Positions 8,308 to 17,156 of a stretch of DNA of 64,000 nucleotides are shown here, piece after piece. The position numbers and the translations under genes are program-made. Every line of letters starts with the position of its first letter. Positions within the stretch are counted from its first letter, which is position 1. The notes under the pieces are model-generated. The model searched no databases, was not told the origin of the DNA, and saw only the letters and a list, made by a program, of their open reading frames with translations. Source of the stretch: Streptomyces sp. CC228A (lineage in GTDB: Bacteria; Actinomycetota; Actinomycetes; Streptomycetales; Streptomycetaceae); NCBI RefSeq assembly GCF_021390935.1, contig NZ_JAJPUI010000010.1:207549-271548 (forward strand), in the 5' to 3' direction.

Positions 8308-9324
8308 TCAGTCGCCCGTGCGTCCGCGGCGCAGGCGGCGTGCGCCGAAGAGCAGGGCAGCGGCCAGCGCGACCACGCCGAGGGTGAGGCCCGTGCCGCT
8401 GCCGCCGTCGTCGGCGCCGGTGGCGGTGGCGCCGCCGGGGCCGGACGGGCCGCCGGTCGCGTCCGTGCCGCCGCCGGCCGGGGCGGACGGCGCCGCGCCG
8501 GTGCCTTCCACCGGCACCCGCACCACCCTGCTCTGCGCGCCCTCGCTGCCGAACAGCAGCGCCGACCCGTCCGCCGTGTACGTCACGGACTCCGACTGCG
8601 GCTGGATCGGCCCCCGTACGCGCTCGTCGGCGCCGAGCCGCCCGTCCTTCCACGCGTAGCTGCGGGCGCTGAAGTAGGAGCGCAGCACCAGCCGCGTCCC
8701 GTCCGGGGAGAAGGCCCCGTCGGTCACCCACGGCACCTCGCCGACGCGCCGGAACACGTTGCGGCCCTGCGCGCTGAGCCGGGCGGGCCCCTCGTAGAGG
8801 CCGCCGCCCTCCTCGTTCTTGGACGCGATGTACACCCGCCCCGTCTTGGGGTGCACCATCAGCGCCTCGGCGTCCCGGGGCCCGTCCTCGTACGTCACCG
8901 TGTACTGGACGGCGTCCACGGACTGGTCGCGCAGCCGCTCCGGCTCCTTGAACCGGTAGATCCACACATACGGCCACGACCCGTTGAGGTTGTCGCCGAT
9001 GTCCCCCACGTACACGTGCCCGTCGGGCCCCACCGACACCGCCTCCATGTCGCGGGGCTTGCCGACGCCGCGCAGGGTGACGGTCGCGACGGTCTCGCCG
9101 GTGCGGGAGTCGACGGCGAAGACCCGGGGCTCGTCCTGGTCGTTGTGGGTCCAGTAGACGCCCGGGTGGGCGCGGCTCGCGGCGAGCCCGCTGGACTCGG
9201 TGATGCGCGGGTCCTTCAGCGTGAACCCGTCGCCGTCGGCACCGGCGGCGGGAGGCGCGAGGAGCAGCGGGCCGGCGAGGGCGGCGGCGACGGCGGCCGG
9301 GACCGCACGGGAGGCGAGGCGCAT
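8308..9324 (-). CDS. Secreted, membrane-anchored propeller-like protein
   Basis: 338 residues. N-terminal signal peptide (MRLASRAVPAAVAAALAGPL), then a repeat-rich domain with propeller-like motifs (VYWTHNDQDEPRVFAVDSRTG, GHVYVGDIGDNLNGSWPYVW, GRVYIASKNEEGG, DGAFSPDGTRLVLRSY), a Gly/Ala/Thr-rich linker from about 275, and a C-terminal transmembrane helix (LTLGVVALAAALLFG) ending in RRLRRGRTGD. It should be exported and held to the membrane by its C-terminus. The ESSGLAASR start resembles SdiA-regulated/esterase-like propeller proteins; its activity is unknown. It is divergent from the SGNH hydrolase with only 48 bp between. Confidence 0.8.
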   Translation of the reverse strand: MRLASRAVPAAVAAALAGPLLLAPPAAGADGDGFTLKDPRITESSGLAASRAHPGVYWTHNDQDEPRVFAVDSRTGETVATVTLRGVGKPRDMEAVSVGPDGHVYVGDIGDNLNGSWPYVWIYRFKEPERLRDQSVDAVQYTVTYEDGPRDAEALMVHPKTGRVYIASKNEEGGGLYEGPARLSAQGRNVFRRVGEVPWVTDGAFSPDGTRLVLRSYFSARSYAWKDGRLGADERVRGPIQPQSESVTYTADGSALLFGSEGAQSRVVRVPVEGTGAAPSAPAGGGTDATGGPSGPGGATATGADDGGSGTGLTLGVVALAAALLFGARRLRRGRTGD

Positions 9325-9372
9325 GCCTCCCAGTGTCCATGGTCACGTGGCGTTCCGGCCCGTTGACCGGCC

Positions 9373-10098
9373 ATGATGGCGCGCATGCGTCCCAGTTTCC
9401 TGTTCGTCGGCGACTCCATGACCATCGGGAGCGCGGGCGAGTACACCTGGCGCTACCGCATGTGGCAGCACCTCCGGGCGTCCCTCGGGCCCGGCGGGTT
9501 CAGCATCGTGGGGCCGCGCACGGCGCTGTACGACGTGGAGGCCGACGCCGCCGTCTCGTCCGCGTACGCCGACCCGGCGTTCCCGCCGGAGGCGCGGCGC
9601 CACCTGGCGGGCTGGGGCGAGGGCTGGGTGCACATGGCGCCGCTCGTCGAGGAGGCGGTGGCGGTGTCCGGCGCGGACGTGCTGCTGGTGTCGCTGGGCC
9701 TGATCGACCTGGGTTTCTACACGAACAGCGCGCAGACGGCGGACAACGCGCGGGCGTTCCTCGCGTCCGCGCGCGCCGCGAACCCTCGCGTCCGTGCGGT
9801 CCTGCTCCCGGTGCTGCCCAACATCCGCGCGGAGAAGGACCCGTCGTTCGCGGCGGAGTGCGCCCGCTTCAACGCCCTGCTGGCGCAGGCGGTGCAGGAC
9901 CTGCACCGGCCGGAGTCCCCGCTGGTGATGGCCGCCGCCCCGGACCCGTACGACCTGCGGACCGACACCTACGACGGCACCCATCCCAGCGCGTCGGGCG
10001 AGCACAAGGTGGCCGCAGCCTTCGCCGACGCCCTGTACGCGGCGTGGGGGTGGGGCGGTCCGTACCGGCGGGGCGCGCACCTCCCGGCCGGGGCCTGA
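9373..10098 (+). CDS. SGNH/GDSL-family hydrolase
   Basis: 241 residues, cytosolic by sequence (no signal peptide). Block I is FVGDSMT with the nucleophile Ser; block V is YDGTHPSASG with the catalytic Asp-x-x-His. The usual block III GxND is not evident: the matching strand reads SLGLIDLGFYTN, so the oxyanion Asn may be replaced. The family hydrolyses esters or acyl groups on lipids or sugars; the substrate here is unknown. The start could also be ATG 9385. It has no operon partner on its strand. Confidence 0.85.
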   Translation: MMARMRPSFLFVGDSMTIGSAGEYTWRYRMWQHLRASLGPGGFSIVGPRTALYDVEADAAVSSAYADPAFPPEARRHLAGWGEGWVHMAPLVEEAVAVSGADVLLVSLGLIDLGFYTNSAQTADNARAFLASARAANPRVRAVLLPVLPNIRAEKDPSFAAECARFNALLAQAVQDLHRPESPLVMAAAPDPYDLRTDTYDGTHPSASGEHKVAAAFADALYAAWGWGGPYRRGAHLPAGA

Positions 10099-10400
10099 CT
10101 CCTCCTCCGGGGCCTGAATCCTCGTCGGGGGCCTGAACCCTCGTCCGGGGCCCGGCCACCCGTCTGCGGCCTGCCCCCTCGTCTGCGGCCTGCCCCCTCG
10201 TGCGGGTGCGGGACTCGACCGGTCGCGCCGGGGCCGGGTTCCCGCCGTCGCCGCCCAGGCGCGAGGTGGCGCCGCCGTCCGGCGGGGCGGGGTCCCGCGT
10301 CGCCGCCCCGTGCTCCGGCCGTCTCCCGCCGTCGCCGTCCGGCGATCCGCGTCCCGCCCTCGCCGTCACTGTCGCCGTTCGGCGGGACGCGCGGCCGCGC
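10099..10400. other. Intergenic, short degenerate GC-rich repeats, no gene seen
   Basis: The first 110 bp hold repeated phrases built on GGGGCCTGA..CCTCGTC and CGTCTGCGGCCTGCCCCCT (two adjacent copies around 10162-10199). The rest lacks a credible start or codon bias on either strand. It separates two convergent genes. Confidence 0.6.
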
Positions 10401-11332
10401 TCAGCCGCCGTGGCCGGCGCCCCGGCCGCCGGAGTCCGCCGACGGGACGAACGCGCCCGGCACCTGGCGGCCGGGCGGCGGAGCGTCCGCCGGGCAGGGG
10501 GTCGTCCAACTCCCCAGCAGCCGCAGCGCCGCGTCCGCGCGGGCGTCGGGCGCGGTGAACACGACGAGGGACAGGCCCTCGTCGCCGGGCAGGTCGAGCG
10601 TCTCGTACGCGAGGGGGAAACCGCCGACCACCGGGTGCCGGAACTCCTTCGTGCCGTACGTCTTCTCCGCGACCTCCCGCGCCGCCCACAGCGCGCGGAA
10701 CTCGGCGCTCCGGGGGGTGAGTTCGGCGACCAGGCGGAGCAGTGCGGGCTCCTGGGGGCGGCGGCCCGCGGCGTAGCGCAGGAACCCGACCGTCTGGCGG
10801 GCCACCTCGTCCCAGTGCGGGTAGAGCTGCCGCGCCCCGGGGTCGAGGAAGACCTGCCGCGCCAGATTGGGAGGCAGCCGCTCCCGGTCGGGGGCGGCGA
10901 CGAGCGCGCGGGCCAGGTCGTTGGCCGCGAGGACGTCCATGGCCGGGTTCAGGACGTACGCGGGCACGGCACCGACCGCCGCCACCAGGCGCCGCAGGTT
11001 CTCCCGTACGGCGCCGGACGGGGCTGCGGGGCCGCGGTGGCGGGCGCGCCGGCCCGGACGCCGCGGGCGAGGTCCCGCAGGTGGGCCTGCTCGGCGGGGT
11101 CGAGGCGCAGCACGCGGCCCAGTGCGGCGAGCACGGCGTCCGAGGGGTTGCGGGCGCGGCCCTGCTCCAGCCGGGTGTAGTAGACGAGGCTGACGCCCGC
11201 GAGTTCGGCGACCTCCTCGCGGCGCAGCCCCGCGACCCTGCGCCGGCCGCGGTCGGGCAGTCCGGCCGCCGGCGGGGTGACCCGGGCCCGGCGGGACCGC
11301 AGGAACCCGCCGAGTTCGCTGGGTGCGTTCAT
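10401..11332 (-). pseudogene. XRE/MmyB-type transcriptional regulator, frameshifted
   Basis: From ATG at 11332 the N-terminus carries an XRE helix-turn-helix (LRREEVAELAGVSLVYYTRLEQGR, in two stretches) and the linker LGRVLRLDPAEQAHLRDLA. Near 11,030 the coding frame changes, and the second half reads as the MmyB ligand-binding domain (ENLRRLVAAVGAVPAYVLNPAMD, then WDEVARQTVGFLRYAAG, EKTYGTKEFRHPVVG) to a stop at 10401. Joined length is about 310 residues, normal for the family, so a single-base error in the G/C run at 11,010-11,045 is likely. It is divergent from an NADPH-type oxidoreductase that it may control. Confidence 0.8.
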
Positions 11333-11503
11333 GCCCACCAGTATCGGTGCGCCGCGGCCGTCCCCGAGGGGGGTACCGGCGGGGTAATGGTTCGGCGCGC
11401 CGGCTGCCGGGAGGGTGGGGGCAGGTGCGAGGGCACCATCCCCGCCGGTGCCGGACCGCTCCGGCGGCGGGGCGGTTCGTGCGACGACATGGCGGGAGCA
11501 TTC

Positions 11504-12409
11504 ATGCGTGCGGTGGTCTTCTCTCAGTACGGCGACGAGAGCGTTCTGGAGCTCGTGGAGCGCCCCGCGCCCGTACCGGCGGCCGGGGAGCTGCTGGTGG
11601 AGGTCAGGGCGGCGGGGGTGAACCCGGTGGACTGGAAGCACCGCGAGGGGGCGGTGCGCAGCGACCGGCCGTTCCCGCTCGGCATGGGCTGGGACATCGC
11701 GGGCGTGGTCCGCGCCACCGTCCCCGGGGGGCCCGCGGTGGGCGAGGAGGTGTACGGGATGCTGCCGCTGCCGTACGGGGCGGCCTACCAGGAGCTGACC
11801 GCGATCCCCGCGTCGGCGGTGGCGCCGAAGCCGGCCGGCCTGTCGTGGGCGCAGGCCGCGGCCGTGCCGCTGGCCGGGCTGACGGCGTGGCAGGCCCTGG
11901 AGGCGGCCGGGGCCGGCGCCGGGCAGCGGGTGCTGGTGCACGCGGGTGCGGGCGGGGTCGGCCACTTCGCCGTGCAGTTCGCGAAGCACCTGGGGGCGCA
12001 CGTCACGGCCACCGCTTCGGGGCGGAACGTGGAGTTCCTGCACCGCCTGGGTGTGGACGAGCCGGTGGACCGCACCGTGGTGGACCCGGCGGACCTGAAG
12101 CCGTTCGACATGGTCCTGGACACCGTCGGCGGCCCCGTGCAGGCCGCGTCGTGGGGAATGCTGCGGGACGGCGGCACGCTCATCACGCTGCCGGAGCCGG
12201 TGGACGAGGCGCACCGCGTGCCGGGAGTCGCGGCGCGCCGCGTCATCGTGGCGCCCGACGGCGAGGCGCTGCGGCGGATCGGCGCCCTCGTCGACGCCGG
12301 GGCGGTGCACGTGGAGGTGCAGGAGGTCCTGCCGCTGGAGGAGGCGGCGCGGGCCCACCGGCTCAGCGCGGACGGCCGGGTCCGCGGCAAGCTCGTCCTG
12401 GCCCTCTGA
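11504..12409 (+). CDS. NADP-dependent oxidoreductase, quinone-reductase-like MDR family
   Basis: 301 residues of the zinc-independent medium-chain dehydrogenase/reductase group (QorA-like). N-terminal GroES-like domain (ESVLELVERPAPVPAAGELL, GVNPVDWKHREG) and Rossmann domain with VLVHAGAGGVGHFAVQFAK at about 145-163. It lacks the structural Zn cysteines. It reduces quinones or enones with NADPH by family analogy. The start at 11504 has GGGAG 8 bases upstream; an in-frame ATG at 11489 is possible. It is divergent from the MmyB regulator, suggesting control by it. A 47-bp minisatellite follows. Confidence 0.9.
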   Translation: MRAVVFSQYGDESVLELVERPAPVPAAGELLVEVRAAGVNPVDWKHREGAVRSDRPFPLGMGWDIAGVVRATVPGGPAVGEEVYGMLPLPYGAAYQELTAIPASAVAPKPAGLSWAQAAAVPLAGLTAWQALEAAGAGAGQRVLVHAGAGGVGHFAVQFAKHLGAHVTATASGRNVEFLHRLGVDEPVDRTVVDPADLKPFDMVLDTVGGPVQAASWGMLRDGGTLITLPEPVDEAHRVPGVAARRVIVAPDGEALRRIGALVDAGAVHVEVQEVLPLEEAARAHRLSADGRVRGKLVLAL

Positions 12410-12488
12410 GGCCGGGGCCCGCACGGCGCGCCCCGGCACCCATGGCGGGCCGTTTCCCACGGGCGGGCCGGTCCCGGGACGTTTCGCA

Positions 12489-12735
12489 GGGGCGGGTCGG
12501 GTCCGCGTCCGGGCCGGCCGGTTCTCGGGGGCGGCGGAGCGGGTCGGGTCCGCGCCCGGGCCGGCCGGTTCTCGGAGGCGGTGGGGCGGGTCGGGTCCGC
12601 GTCCGGGCCGGCCGGTTCTCGGAGGCGGCGGAGCGGGTCGGGTCCGCGCCCGGGCCGGCCGGTTCTCGGAGGCGGCGGGGCGGGTCGGGTCCGCGTCCGG
12701 GCCGGCCGGTTCTCGGAGGCGGTGGGGCGGGTACG
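12489..12735 (+). repeat. 47-bp tandem repeat, about 5 copies
   Basis: Four exact-length units, 12530-12576, 12577-12623, 12624-12670 and 12671-12717, plus partial units at both ends. Each contains GGTCGGGTCCGCG[T/C]CCGGGC then CGGCCGGTTCTCGGA. One site alternates T, C, T, C, T between successive copies, so the array looks like a 94-bp unit that was duplicated. Nothing else lies between the convergent genes. Confidence 0.92.
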
Positions 12736-12754
12736 TTCCGGCGGCGGCCTCCCG

Positions 12755-14335
12755 TCAGCGGGGCCGCCGCCCGGCGCCGCCCTCCGCCGGGGTGTCCTGC
12801 GGGGCCTCCCCGCGCGGGGCGGCCGCGGGCGGCACTGCCCCGCACGCCGCCGTCCGCCCCGGCATCAGCCCGCGCCGCACCGCCCTCCGCCGCCTCACCG
12901 TGCGCTGCCCCGCCCTCCGCGGGTAGGCCCTCCGCCACCCCGCCCTCCGCCGGTCCGGCCTGGGGCGTGGCGCCCGTCGCCGGTACGCCCCGCAGCCCCC
13001 AGAGGTACGTCGCGGCGAAGCCGCCGCGTACCCGGCGAGCAGGCCAGCGCCGTACGCGGCGACCGTCGCCAAGGGCCCTCCGGGGCCGGCGAGCAGGGGG
13101 AACAGCGCCCAGCCGGACGGGCCGATCGCCGTCGAGCCGACCGTGTGGCCCCACATGCCGAACAGGCCGACCACTCCGCCGCCGACCGCGCCGCCCAGGC
13201 ACGCCGTCACGAACGGGCGGCCGAGCGGCAGGGTCACGCCGTAGATCAGCGGTTCCCCCACGCCCAGCAGCCCGGCGGGCAGCGCGGACCTGATGGTGCG
13301 GCGCATCGCCGTGTCGTGGCGCAGCCGCACGTACACCGCGGCCGCCGCACCCACCTGGCCCGCGCCCGCCATCGCCAGCACGGGCAGCAGCACCGTGTGG
13401 CCCTGCTGCTCGATGAGCGTGGCGTGCAGCGGGATCAGCGCCTGGTGCAGGCCCAGCATCACCAGCGGCAGGAACAGCCCGCCCAGGACGAAGCCCGCGA
13501 CCGCGCCGCCGTGGGCGAGGAGGCGGTCCGCGGCCGTGCCGATCGCTTCGGCCGCCTCCCCCGCCGCGTACATCAGGCCGTACACCGTGGCGAGGCCCGC
13601 GACGAGGACCGTCAGCGTGGGCGTGACGAGGACGTCGACGGCCTCCGGGACGTGGCGGCGGCACCAGCGCTCCACGCGGGTGGCGAGGAACGCCGCCGCC
13701 AGCGCGCCGAGGACCCCGCCCTGGCCCGGCCTGAGCTCCTGCCCGAACACCTCGATGCGGGACACCCCGGCGTAGACGACGACGGCCGCGACCGCGCCGC
13801 CCAGCACCGGTGTCCCGCCGAACTCCTTGGCCGTGTTGGCCCCGACGAAGACCGCGATCAGCGCCATGAAGCCGGAGGAGACGGCCGTGAGGGCGGGGGT
13901 CAGCCCGGGGAGCCAGCCCAGGTTCGCCAGCAGGCCGTTGAGGCCCGCGACGACCCCGCAGCCGATGAGCGCCGGGATCAGCGGCACGAAGATGTTCGCG
14001 ACGCGGCGCAGGAGCAGCTTGAACGGCTTGGCGTTGCGGGCCCGCTGGGCCTCCTTCAGGGCCGCCGGGGTGACGAGCGCCTCGAACTCGCGGGTCACCT
14101 TCGCCACCGCGCCGGGCCCGAGGACGAGCTGGTACGACCCCGACGCCGCCTCCTCCACCACGCCCAGCACCGCCGGGTGGGCCCGCGCCTCCTCGTCGCG
14201 GACGAGGGACCGGTCCCGGAGGGTGAGGCGCAGGCGGGTCATGCAGTGGGTGACCGCCGCGACGTTGGCGGCCCCGCCGACGAGGGGGAGCAGCTCCGCG
14301 GCGGTCCGTCTGTGGGCTTCCTCTGTCGTCGTCAT
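12755..14335 (-). CDS. PTS transporter EIIBC, N-acetylmuramic acid/glucose family (MurP-like)
   Basis: About 526 residues. IIB domain first (phosphorylated Cys31 in THCMTRLRL), then a membrane IIC domain of about ten helices starting near residue 105 (RRVANIFVPLIPALIGCGVVAG) and carrying the sugar-site motif GVGEPLIYGV. It imports and phosphorylates a sugar. Directly downstream on the same strand is no other PTS gene, but murQ and an RpiR regulator lie upstream in the same operon, so N-acetylmuramic acid is the best substrate guess. No IIA domain is present. Near 13,020 the frame slips: the expected GFAATYLWGL continues in another frame while the annotated frame reads ASPRRTSGG, and the Ala/Gly-rich tail may shift back later. 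The C-terminus is therefore unreliable. Confidence 0.85.
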   Translation of the reverse strand: MTTTEEAHRRTAAELLPLVGGAANVAAVTHCMTRLRLTLRDRSLVRDEEARAHPAVLGVVEEAASGSYQLVLGPGAVAKVTREFEALVTPAALKEAQRARNAKPFKLLLRRVANIFVPLIPALIGCGVVAGLNGLLANLGWLPGLTPALTAVSSGFMALIAVFVGANTAKEFGGTPVLGGAVAAVVVYAGVSRIEVFGQELRPGQGGVLGALAAAFLATRVERWCRRHVPEAVDVLVTPTLTVLVAGLATVYGLMYAAGEAAEAIGTAADRLLAHGGAVAGFVLGGLFLPLVMLGLHQALIPLHATLIEQQGHTVLLPVLAMAGAGQVGAAAAVYVRLRHDTAMRRTIRSALPAGLLGVGEPLIYGVTLPLGRPFVTACLGGAVGGGVVGLFGMWGHTVGSTAIGPSGWALFPLLAGPGGPLATVAAYGAGLLAGYAAASPRRTSGGCGAYRRRAPRPRPDRRRAGWRRAYPRRAGQRTVRRRRAVRRGLMPGRTAACGAVPPAAAPRGEAPQDTPAEGGAGRRPR

Positions 14336-14410
14336 GGGCCTCTCACCGTGCTCGTACGGGTCGGGGGGCGGCCGCGGTGCCGCAGGGGGCGGCCGCGGTG
14401 CTCGTACGGG

Positions 14411-15352
14411 TCAGGGGGCGGCCGCGGCGGCGAGCGCGGCGCGCAGGTGTCCGCCGTGGGCGGCGAGCAGGCGGGCGGCCGTGGCGGCGTCGACTCCGCC
14501 GAGCAGCACGAGGATCGCGTGCTTGACCTCGCCGCCCGTCGCGGCGAGGGCCTCCGCCGTCTCCGCGTCGGACGCGCCGGTGGCCTGGGCGACGAGGCGG
14601 TGGGAGCGGGCCCGCAGCTTGTCGTTGGTGGCGCGCACGTCGACCATGAGGTTCCCGTACGTCTTGCCGAGCCGGATCATGGTGATCGTCGAGATCATGT
14701 TGAGCACCAGCTTCTGGGCGGTGCCCGCCTTCAGGCGGGTGGAGCCGGTGACGAACTCCGGCCCGACGACGACCTCGATCGCGTGGTCGGCGGCCGCGGC
14801 GAGGGCGCTGCCCGGGTTGCAGGCCAGGCCGACCGTCAGGGCCCCCAGGTCGCGTGCGTACGCGACGGCGGCGAGGACGTAGGGGGTGCGGCCGGAGGCG
14901 GAGACGCCGACGACGGTGTCGGCGTCGGTGAGCTCCAGGGCCTTGAGGTCGGCGTGGGCGAGGTCGGCGGAGTCCTCGGCGCCCTCCACGGAGCGGACGA
15001 GCGCGGCGGGCCCGCCCGCGACCAGGCCGACGACCTGGGAGGGGTCCGTGTTGAAGGTGGGCGGGCACTCGCTGGCGTCGAGCACGCCGAGCCGCCCGGC
15101 GGTGCCCGCGCCCGCGTAGACGAGCCGCCCGCCGCGGGCCATGCGGTCCGCGACGGCGTCGACGGCGGCGGCGATGCTCGGCAGCTGGGCCGCGACGGCG
15201 GCGGGCACGGCCTGGTCCCCGGCGTTCATGGCGCGGGCGATGTCGAGGGTGGGCCGGGTGTCGACATCGGCCAGGTCGGGGCGGAACCCCTCGGTGGTGA
15301 GGGTGTCCAGGTGGCTGCGGAGGGCGGCGGCGTCGGTCGCCGGGTCGGTCAT
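14411..15352 (-). CDS. murQ: N-acetylmuramic acid 6-phosphate etherase MurQ
   Basis: 313 residues, full length. This cytosolic SIS-domain lyase splits the lactyl ether of MurNAc-6-P to give GlcNAc-6-P and D-lactate, a step in peptidoglycan recycling. Seen: SIS core RLVYAGAGTAGRLGVLDASE (about 76-95), the active-site stretch SRLK equivalent GSTRLKAGTAQKLVLNMIST, and TYGNLMVDVRATNDKL. The gene lies 17 bp from the RpiR regulator upstream and 75 bp from the PTS gene downstream, forming an apparent three-gene operon for uptake and degradation of MurNAc. Confidence 0.97.
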   Translation of the reverse strand: MTDPATDAAALRSHLDTLTTEGFRPDLADVDTRPTLDIARAMNAGDQAVPAAVAAQLPSIAAAVDAVADRMARGGRLVYAGAGTAGRLGVLDASECPPTFNTDPSQVVGLVAGGPAALVRSVEGAEDSADLAHADLKALELTDADTVVGVSASGRTPYVLAAVAYARDLGALTVGLACNPGSALAAAADHAIEVVVGPEFVTGSTRLKAGTAQKLVLNMISTITMIRLGKTYGNLMVDVRATNDKLRARSHRLVAQATGASDAETAEALAATGGEVKHAILVLLGGVDAATAARLLAAHGGHLRAALAAAAAP

Positions 15353-15369
15353 GTCGGCTCCTTACGTGC

Positions 15370-16314
15370 TCACCTGCTGGTACGGGGGCGGGGGGCCGCC
15401 CTGCGGTGGGCGAGGGCCTCGTACGACGCGGCGAGCGCGGGCGCGGCCGCCGCGTACGTGCGCTGGCAGACCCCGGTGAACAGGCAGTCCACGACGAGGA
15501 GCTGGCTGGTGCGGGACGCCATGGCGGCGGGTCTCAGCTCGGTCTCCCGGGCCGTGGACGTGGTGAGGACGTGGTCGGCGCACCGGGCGACGGGCCCGTC
15601 GGGGCGGCCGGTGAGGGCGATGGTGGTCGCGCCCCGGTCGAACGCGGCCCGCAGCGGCTCGATGACGTCGCTGGTGGCGCCCGAATGGGTGACGGCCACG
15701 GCGACGTCGCCCGGGCGGAGCTGCACGGCGCTGGTCACGGCGAGGTGCGGGTCGCTGTGCGCCTGCGCGACCAGCCCGATGCGCGACAGCTTCTGCGCCA
15801 GGTCGTGGGCGACCAGGGCGGAGGCGCCGACGCCGTACAGGTCGGTGCGCCGGGCGGCGGCGACCGCGGCGACGGCGGCGGCGAGCTGGGCGGTGTCGAG
15901 GGCGGCGGCGGTGTCGGCGAGGGTCTGCTGCTCCTCGCGGGCCAGCTTGGCGACGACGTCCTCCAGCGGGTCGTCGACGGCGATGTCCGCGGTGAGCGCG
16001 GGGGCGCGGCCGGAGCGGCGCTGGGCGGCGAGCCCGGCGAGGGCGAGCCGCAGGTCGCGGTAGCCGGAGTAGCCGAGGGCGCGGGCGGTGCGGACCACGG
16101 TGGCCTCGCTGGTGGAGGTCAGCTCGGCGAGACCGGTGACCGTGAGGGCGGCGCACCCGGCCGGGTCGGCGGCGACGGCTTCGGCGACGCGCTGCATGGA
16201 GCGGGTCATGGAGGGGGCGAGGGTGCGCACCTTGGCGGCGAGGACGTCGGGCGCGGCACCGACGGGGAGGCCACCGGACCCCGTGATGAAAGTTTCCTTC
16301 GCCTTGTCGGTCAC
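15370..16314 (-). CDS. RpiR-family regulator of the MurNAc operon (MurR-like)
   Basis: 314 residues from a GTG start. N-terminal HTH_6 domain (VTGLAELTSTSEATVVRTAR, about 58-77) and C-terminal SIS sugar-phosphate sensor (DLYGVGASALVAHDLAQKL; AVTHSGATSDVIEPLRAA). Such regulators bind MurNAc-6-P and control murPQ. It is the first gene of the minus-strand operon with murQ and the PTS gene, and a GAAA-N5-TTTC element lies just upstream of its start. Repression of its own operon is the likely mode (inference). Confidence 0.9.
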   Translation of the reverse strand: MTDKAKETFITGSGGLPVGAAPDVLAAKVRTLAPSMTRSMQRVAEAVAADPAGCAALTVTGLAELTSTSEATVVRTARALGYSGYRDLRLALAGLAAQRRSGRAPALTADIAVDDPLEDVVAKLAREEQQTLADTAAALDTAQLAAAVAAVAAARRTDLYGVGASALVAHDLAQKLSRIGLVAQAHSDPHLAVTSAVQLRPGDVAVAVTHSGATSDVIEPLRAAFDRGATTIALTGRPDGPVARCADHVLTTSTARETELRPAAMASRTSQLLVVDCLFTGVCQRTYAAAAPALAASYEALAHRRAAPRPRTSR

Positions 16315-16318
16315 ATCC

Positions 16319-16331
16319 GAAACGTATTTTC
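16319..16331. promoter_or_regulatory. Candidate MurR operator
   Basis: GAAA-CGTAT-TTTC, a 4-bp inverted repeat with a 5-bp AT-rich spacer, 5 bp upstream of the rpiR start in a 57-bp divergent gap. A related GAAAGTTTC occurs just inside the gene at about 16288-16296. GAAA/TTTC half-sites occur in several RpiR operators. Confidence 0.4.
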
Positions 16332-16371
16332 AGCGATGGTGACCGTCAACCCCGCGGGTCAGAATGGCTGC

Positions 16372-16728
16372 ATGAGCAACCCGGACACCCTGGAGCAGGC
16401 GCTGCACGCCGCCCGCGCGCTGGTCCTCGCGGACCTGACCGCCCGGGAGGTGGCCGAGGCGGAGATCGTGTCGCTGGTGGAGGACGCGGTGGCCCAGCGC
16501 CGCTGGTGGGTGGAGCAGTGGCCGGACGGGGTGACGTTCGTGGCCGGGCTGGTCGCGCAGGACGTGCAGGACGCGCTGCTGGAGCGGTACGGGCGGTGGC
16601 CGCTGTGCCCGGTGTGCGACAGCGGCGACCCGCACGCCCTGGACGTGGAACCGGAGCTCGGCCCGGACCCGCACTGGGTGTGCGGCCGGGCGGGCGTGGT
16701 GGTCGCCCCGGTGGGGAGCCTGCGGTGA
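16372..16728 (+). CDS. Conserved hypothetical small protein with zinc-ribbon-like CxxC
   Basis: 118 residues. The N-terminal half is helical and acidic (EQALHAARALVLADLTAREV), the centre reads RRWWVEQWPDGVTFVAGLVAQDVQDALL, and the C-terminal part has CPVCDSGDPHALDVEPELG and a later WVCGRAG, giving three Cys and one His in a possible metal knuckle. I do not recognise a named family. It is divergent from the MurNAc operon with a 57-bp gap. Its stop codon lies inside the first unit of a 24-bp tandem repeat. The next gene on the strand is a DUF4031 gene. Confidence 0.75.
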   Translation: MSNPDTLEQALHAARALVLADLTAREVAEAEIVSLVEDAVAQRRWWVEQWPDGVTFVAGLVAQDVQDALLERYGRWPLCPVCDSGDPHALDVEPELGPDPHWVCGRAGVVVAPVGSLR

Positions 16729-16837
16729 CGGGGGCGGCGGAGCCTGCGGTGACGCGGGCGGCAGCGGAGTCTGCTGTGACGCGGGCGGCGGAGCCTGCGG
16801 TGACGCGGGCGGCGGAGCCTGCGGTGACGCGGGCGGC
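16713..16837 (+). repeat. 24-bp tandem repeat overlapping a stop codon
   Basis: About five units of GCGGAGCCTGCGGTGACGCG plus GGCG (one unit has a 3-bp insertion). The TGA stop of the preceding gene is part of unit 1, and each further unit repeats the same GTGACG context. The unit is a multiple of three bases, so all copies stay in one frame. Confidence 0.85.
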
Positions 16838-16881
16838 ACCGGCCGCGGGCGCGGCGGGGGTCGTGCGGCGGGTCGTGCGGC

Positions 16882-17156
16882 GTGACGCTCTACATCGACC
16901 CCCGAACTGGCCCGGCCACGGACGCATGTGGTCGCATCTGATCAGCGACGTGTCGTTCGAGGAGCTGCACGCGGCGGCCGCCGCGCTCGGCGCTCCGCCG
17001 CACGCCTTCGACGGCGACCACTACGACATCCCGTCGACCCGCTACGCCGACGCGGTGGCGGCGGGCGCGGTCGAGGTGGGTTCGAAGGAGCTGGTGCGGC
17101 TGCTCACCGCCGCGGGGCTGCGCCGCCCGAAGCGCCGTCCGGCACCGCGTCCCTGA
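16882..17156 (+). pseudogene. DUF4031 protein with a one-base deletion
   Basis: GTG at 16882 begins TLYIDP; the family expects a Pro and then xWPGHGR.WSHL next. Here a run of five C (16899-16903) is followed by GAACTGG, so the family sequence NWPGHGRMWSHLISDVSFEEL continues one base out of frame. One extra C would restore a 91-residue protein through FDGDHYDIPSTRYADAV to the stop at 17156. DUF4031 proteins are small and of unknown function. The 3' end overlaps the convergent exporter gene by 53 bp. A homopolymer sequencing error is the simplest explanation. Confidence 0.85.
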
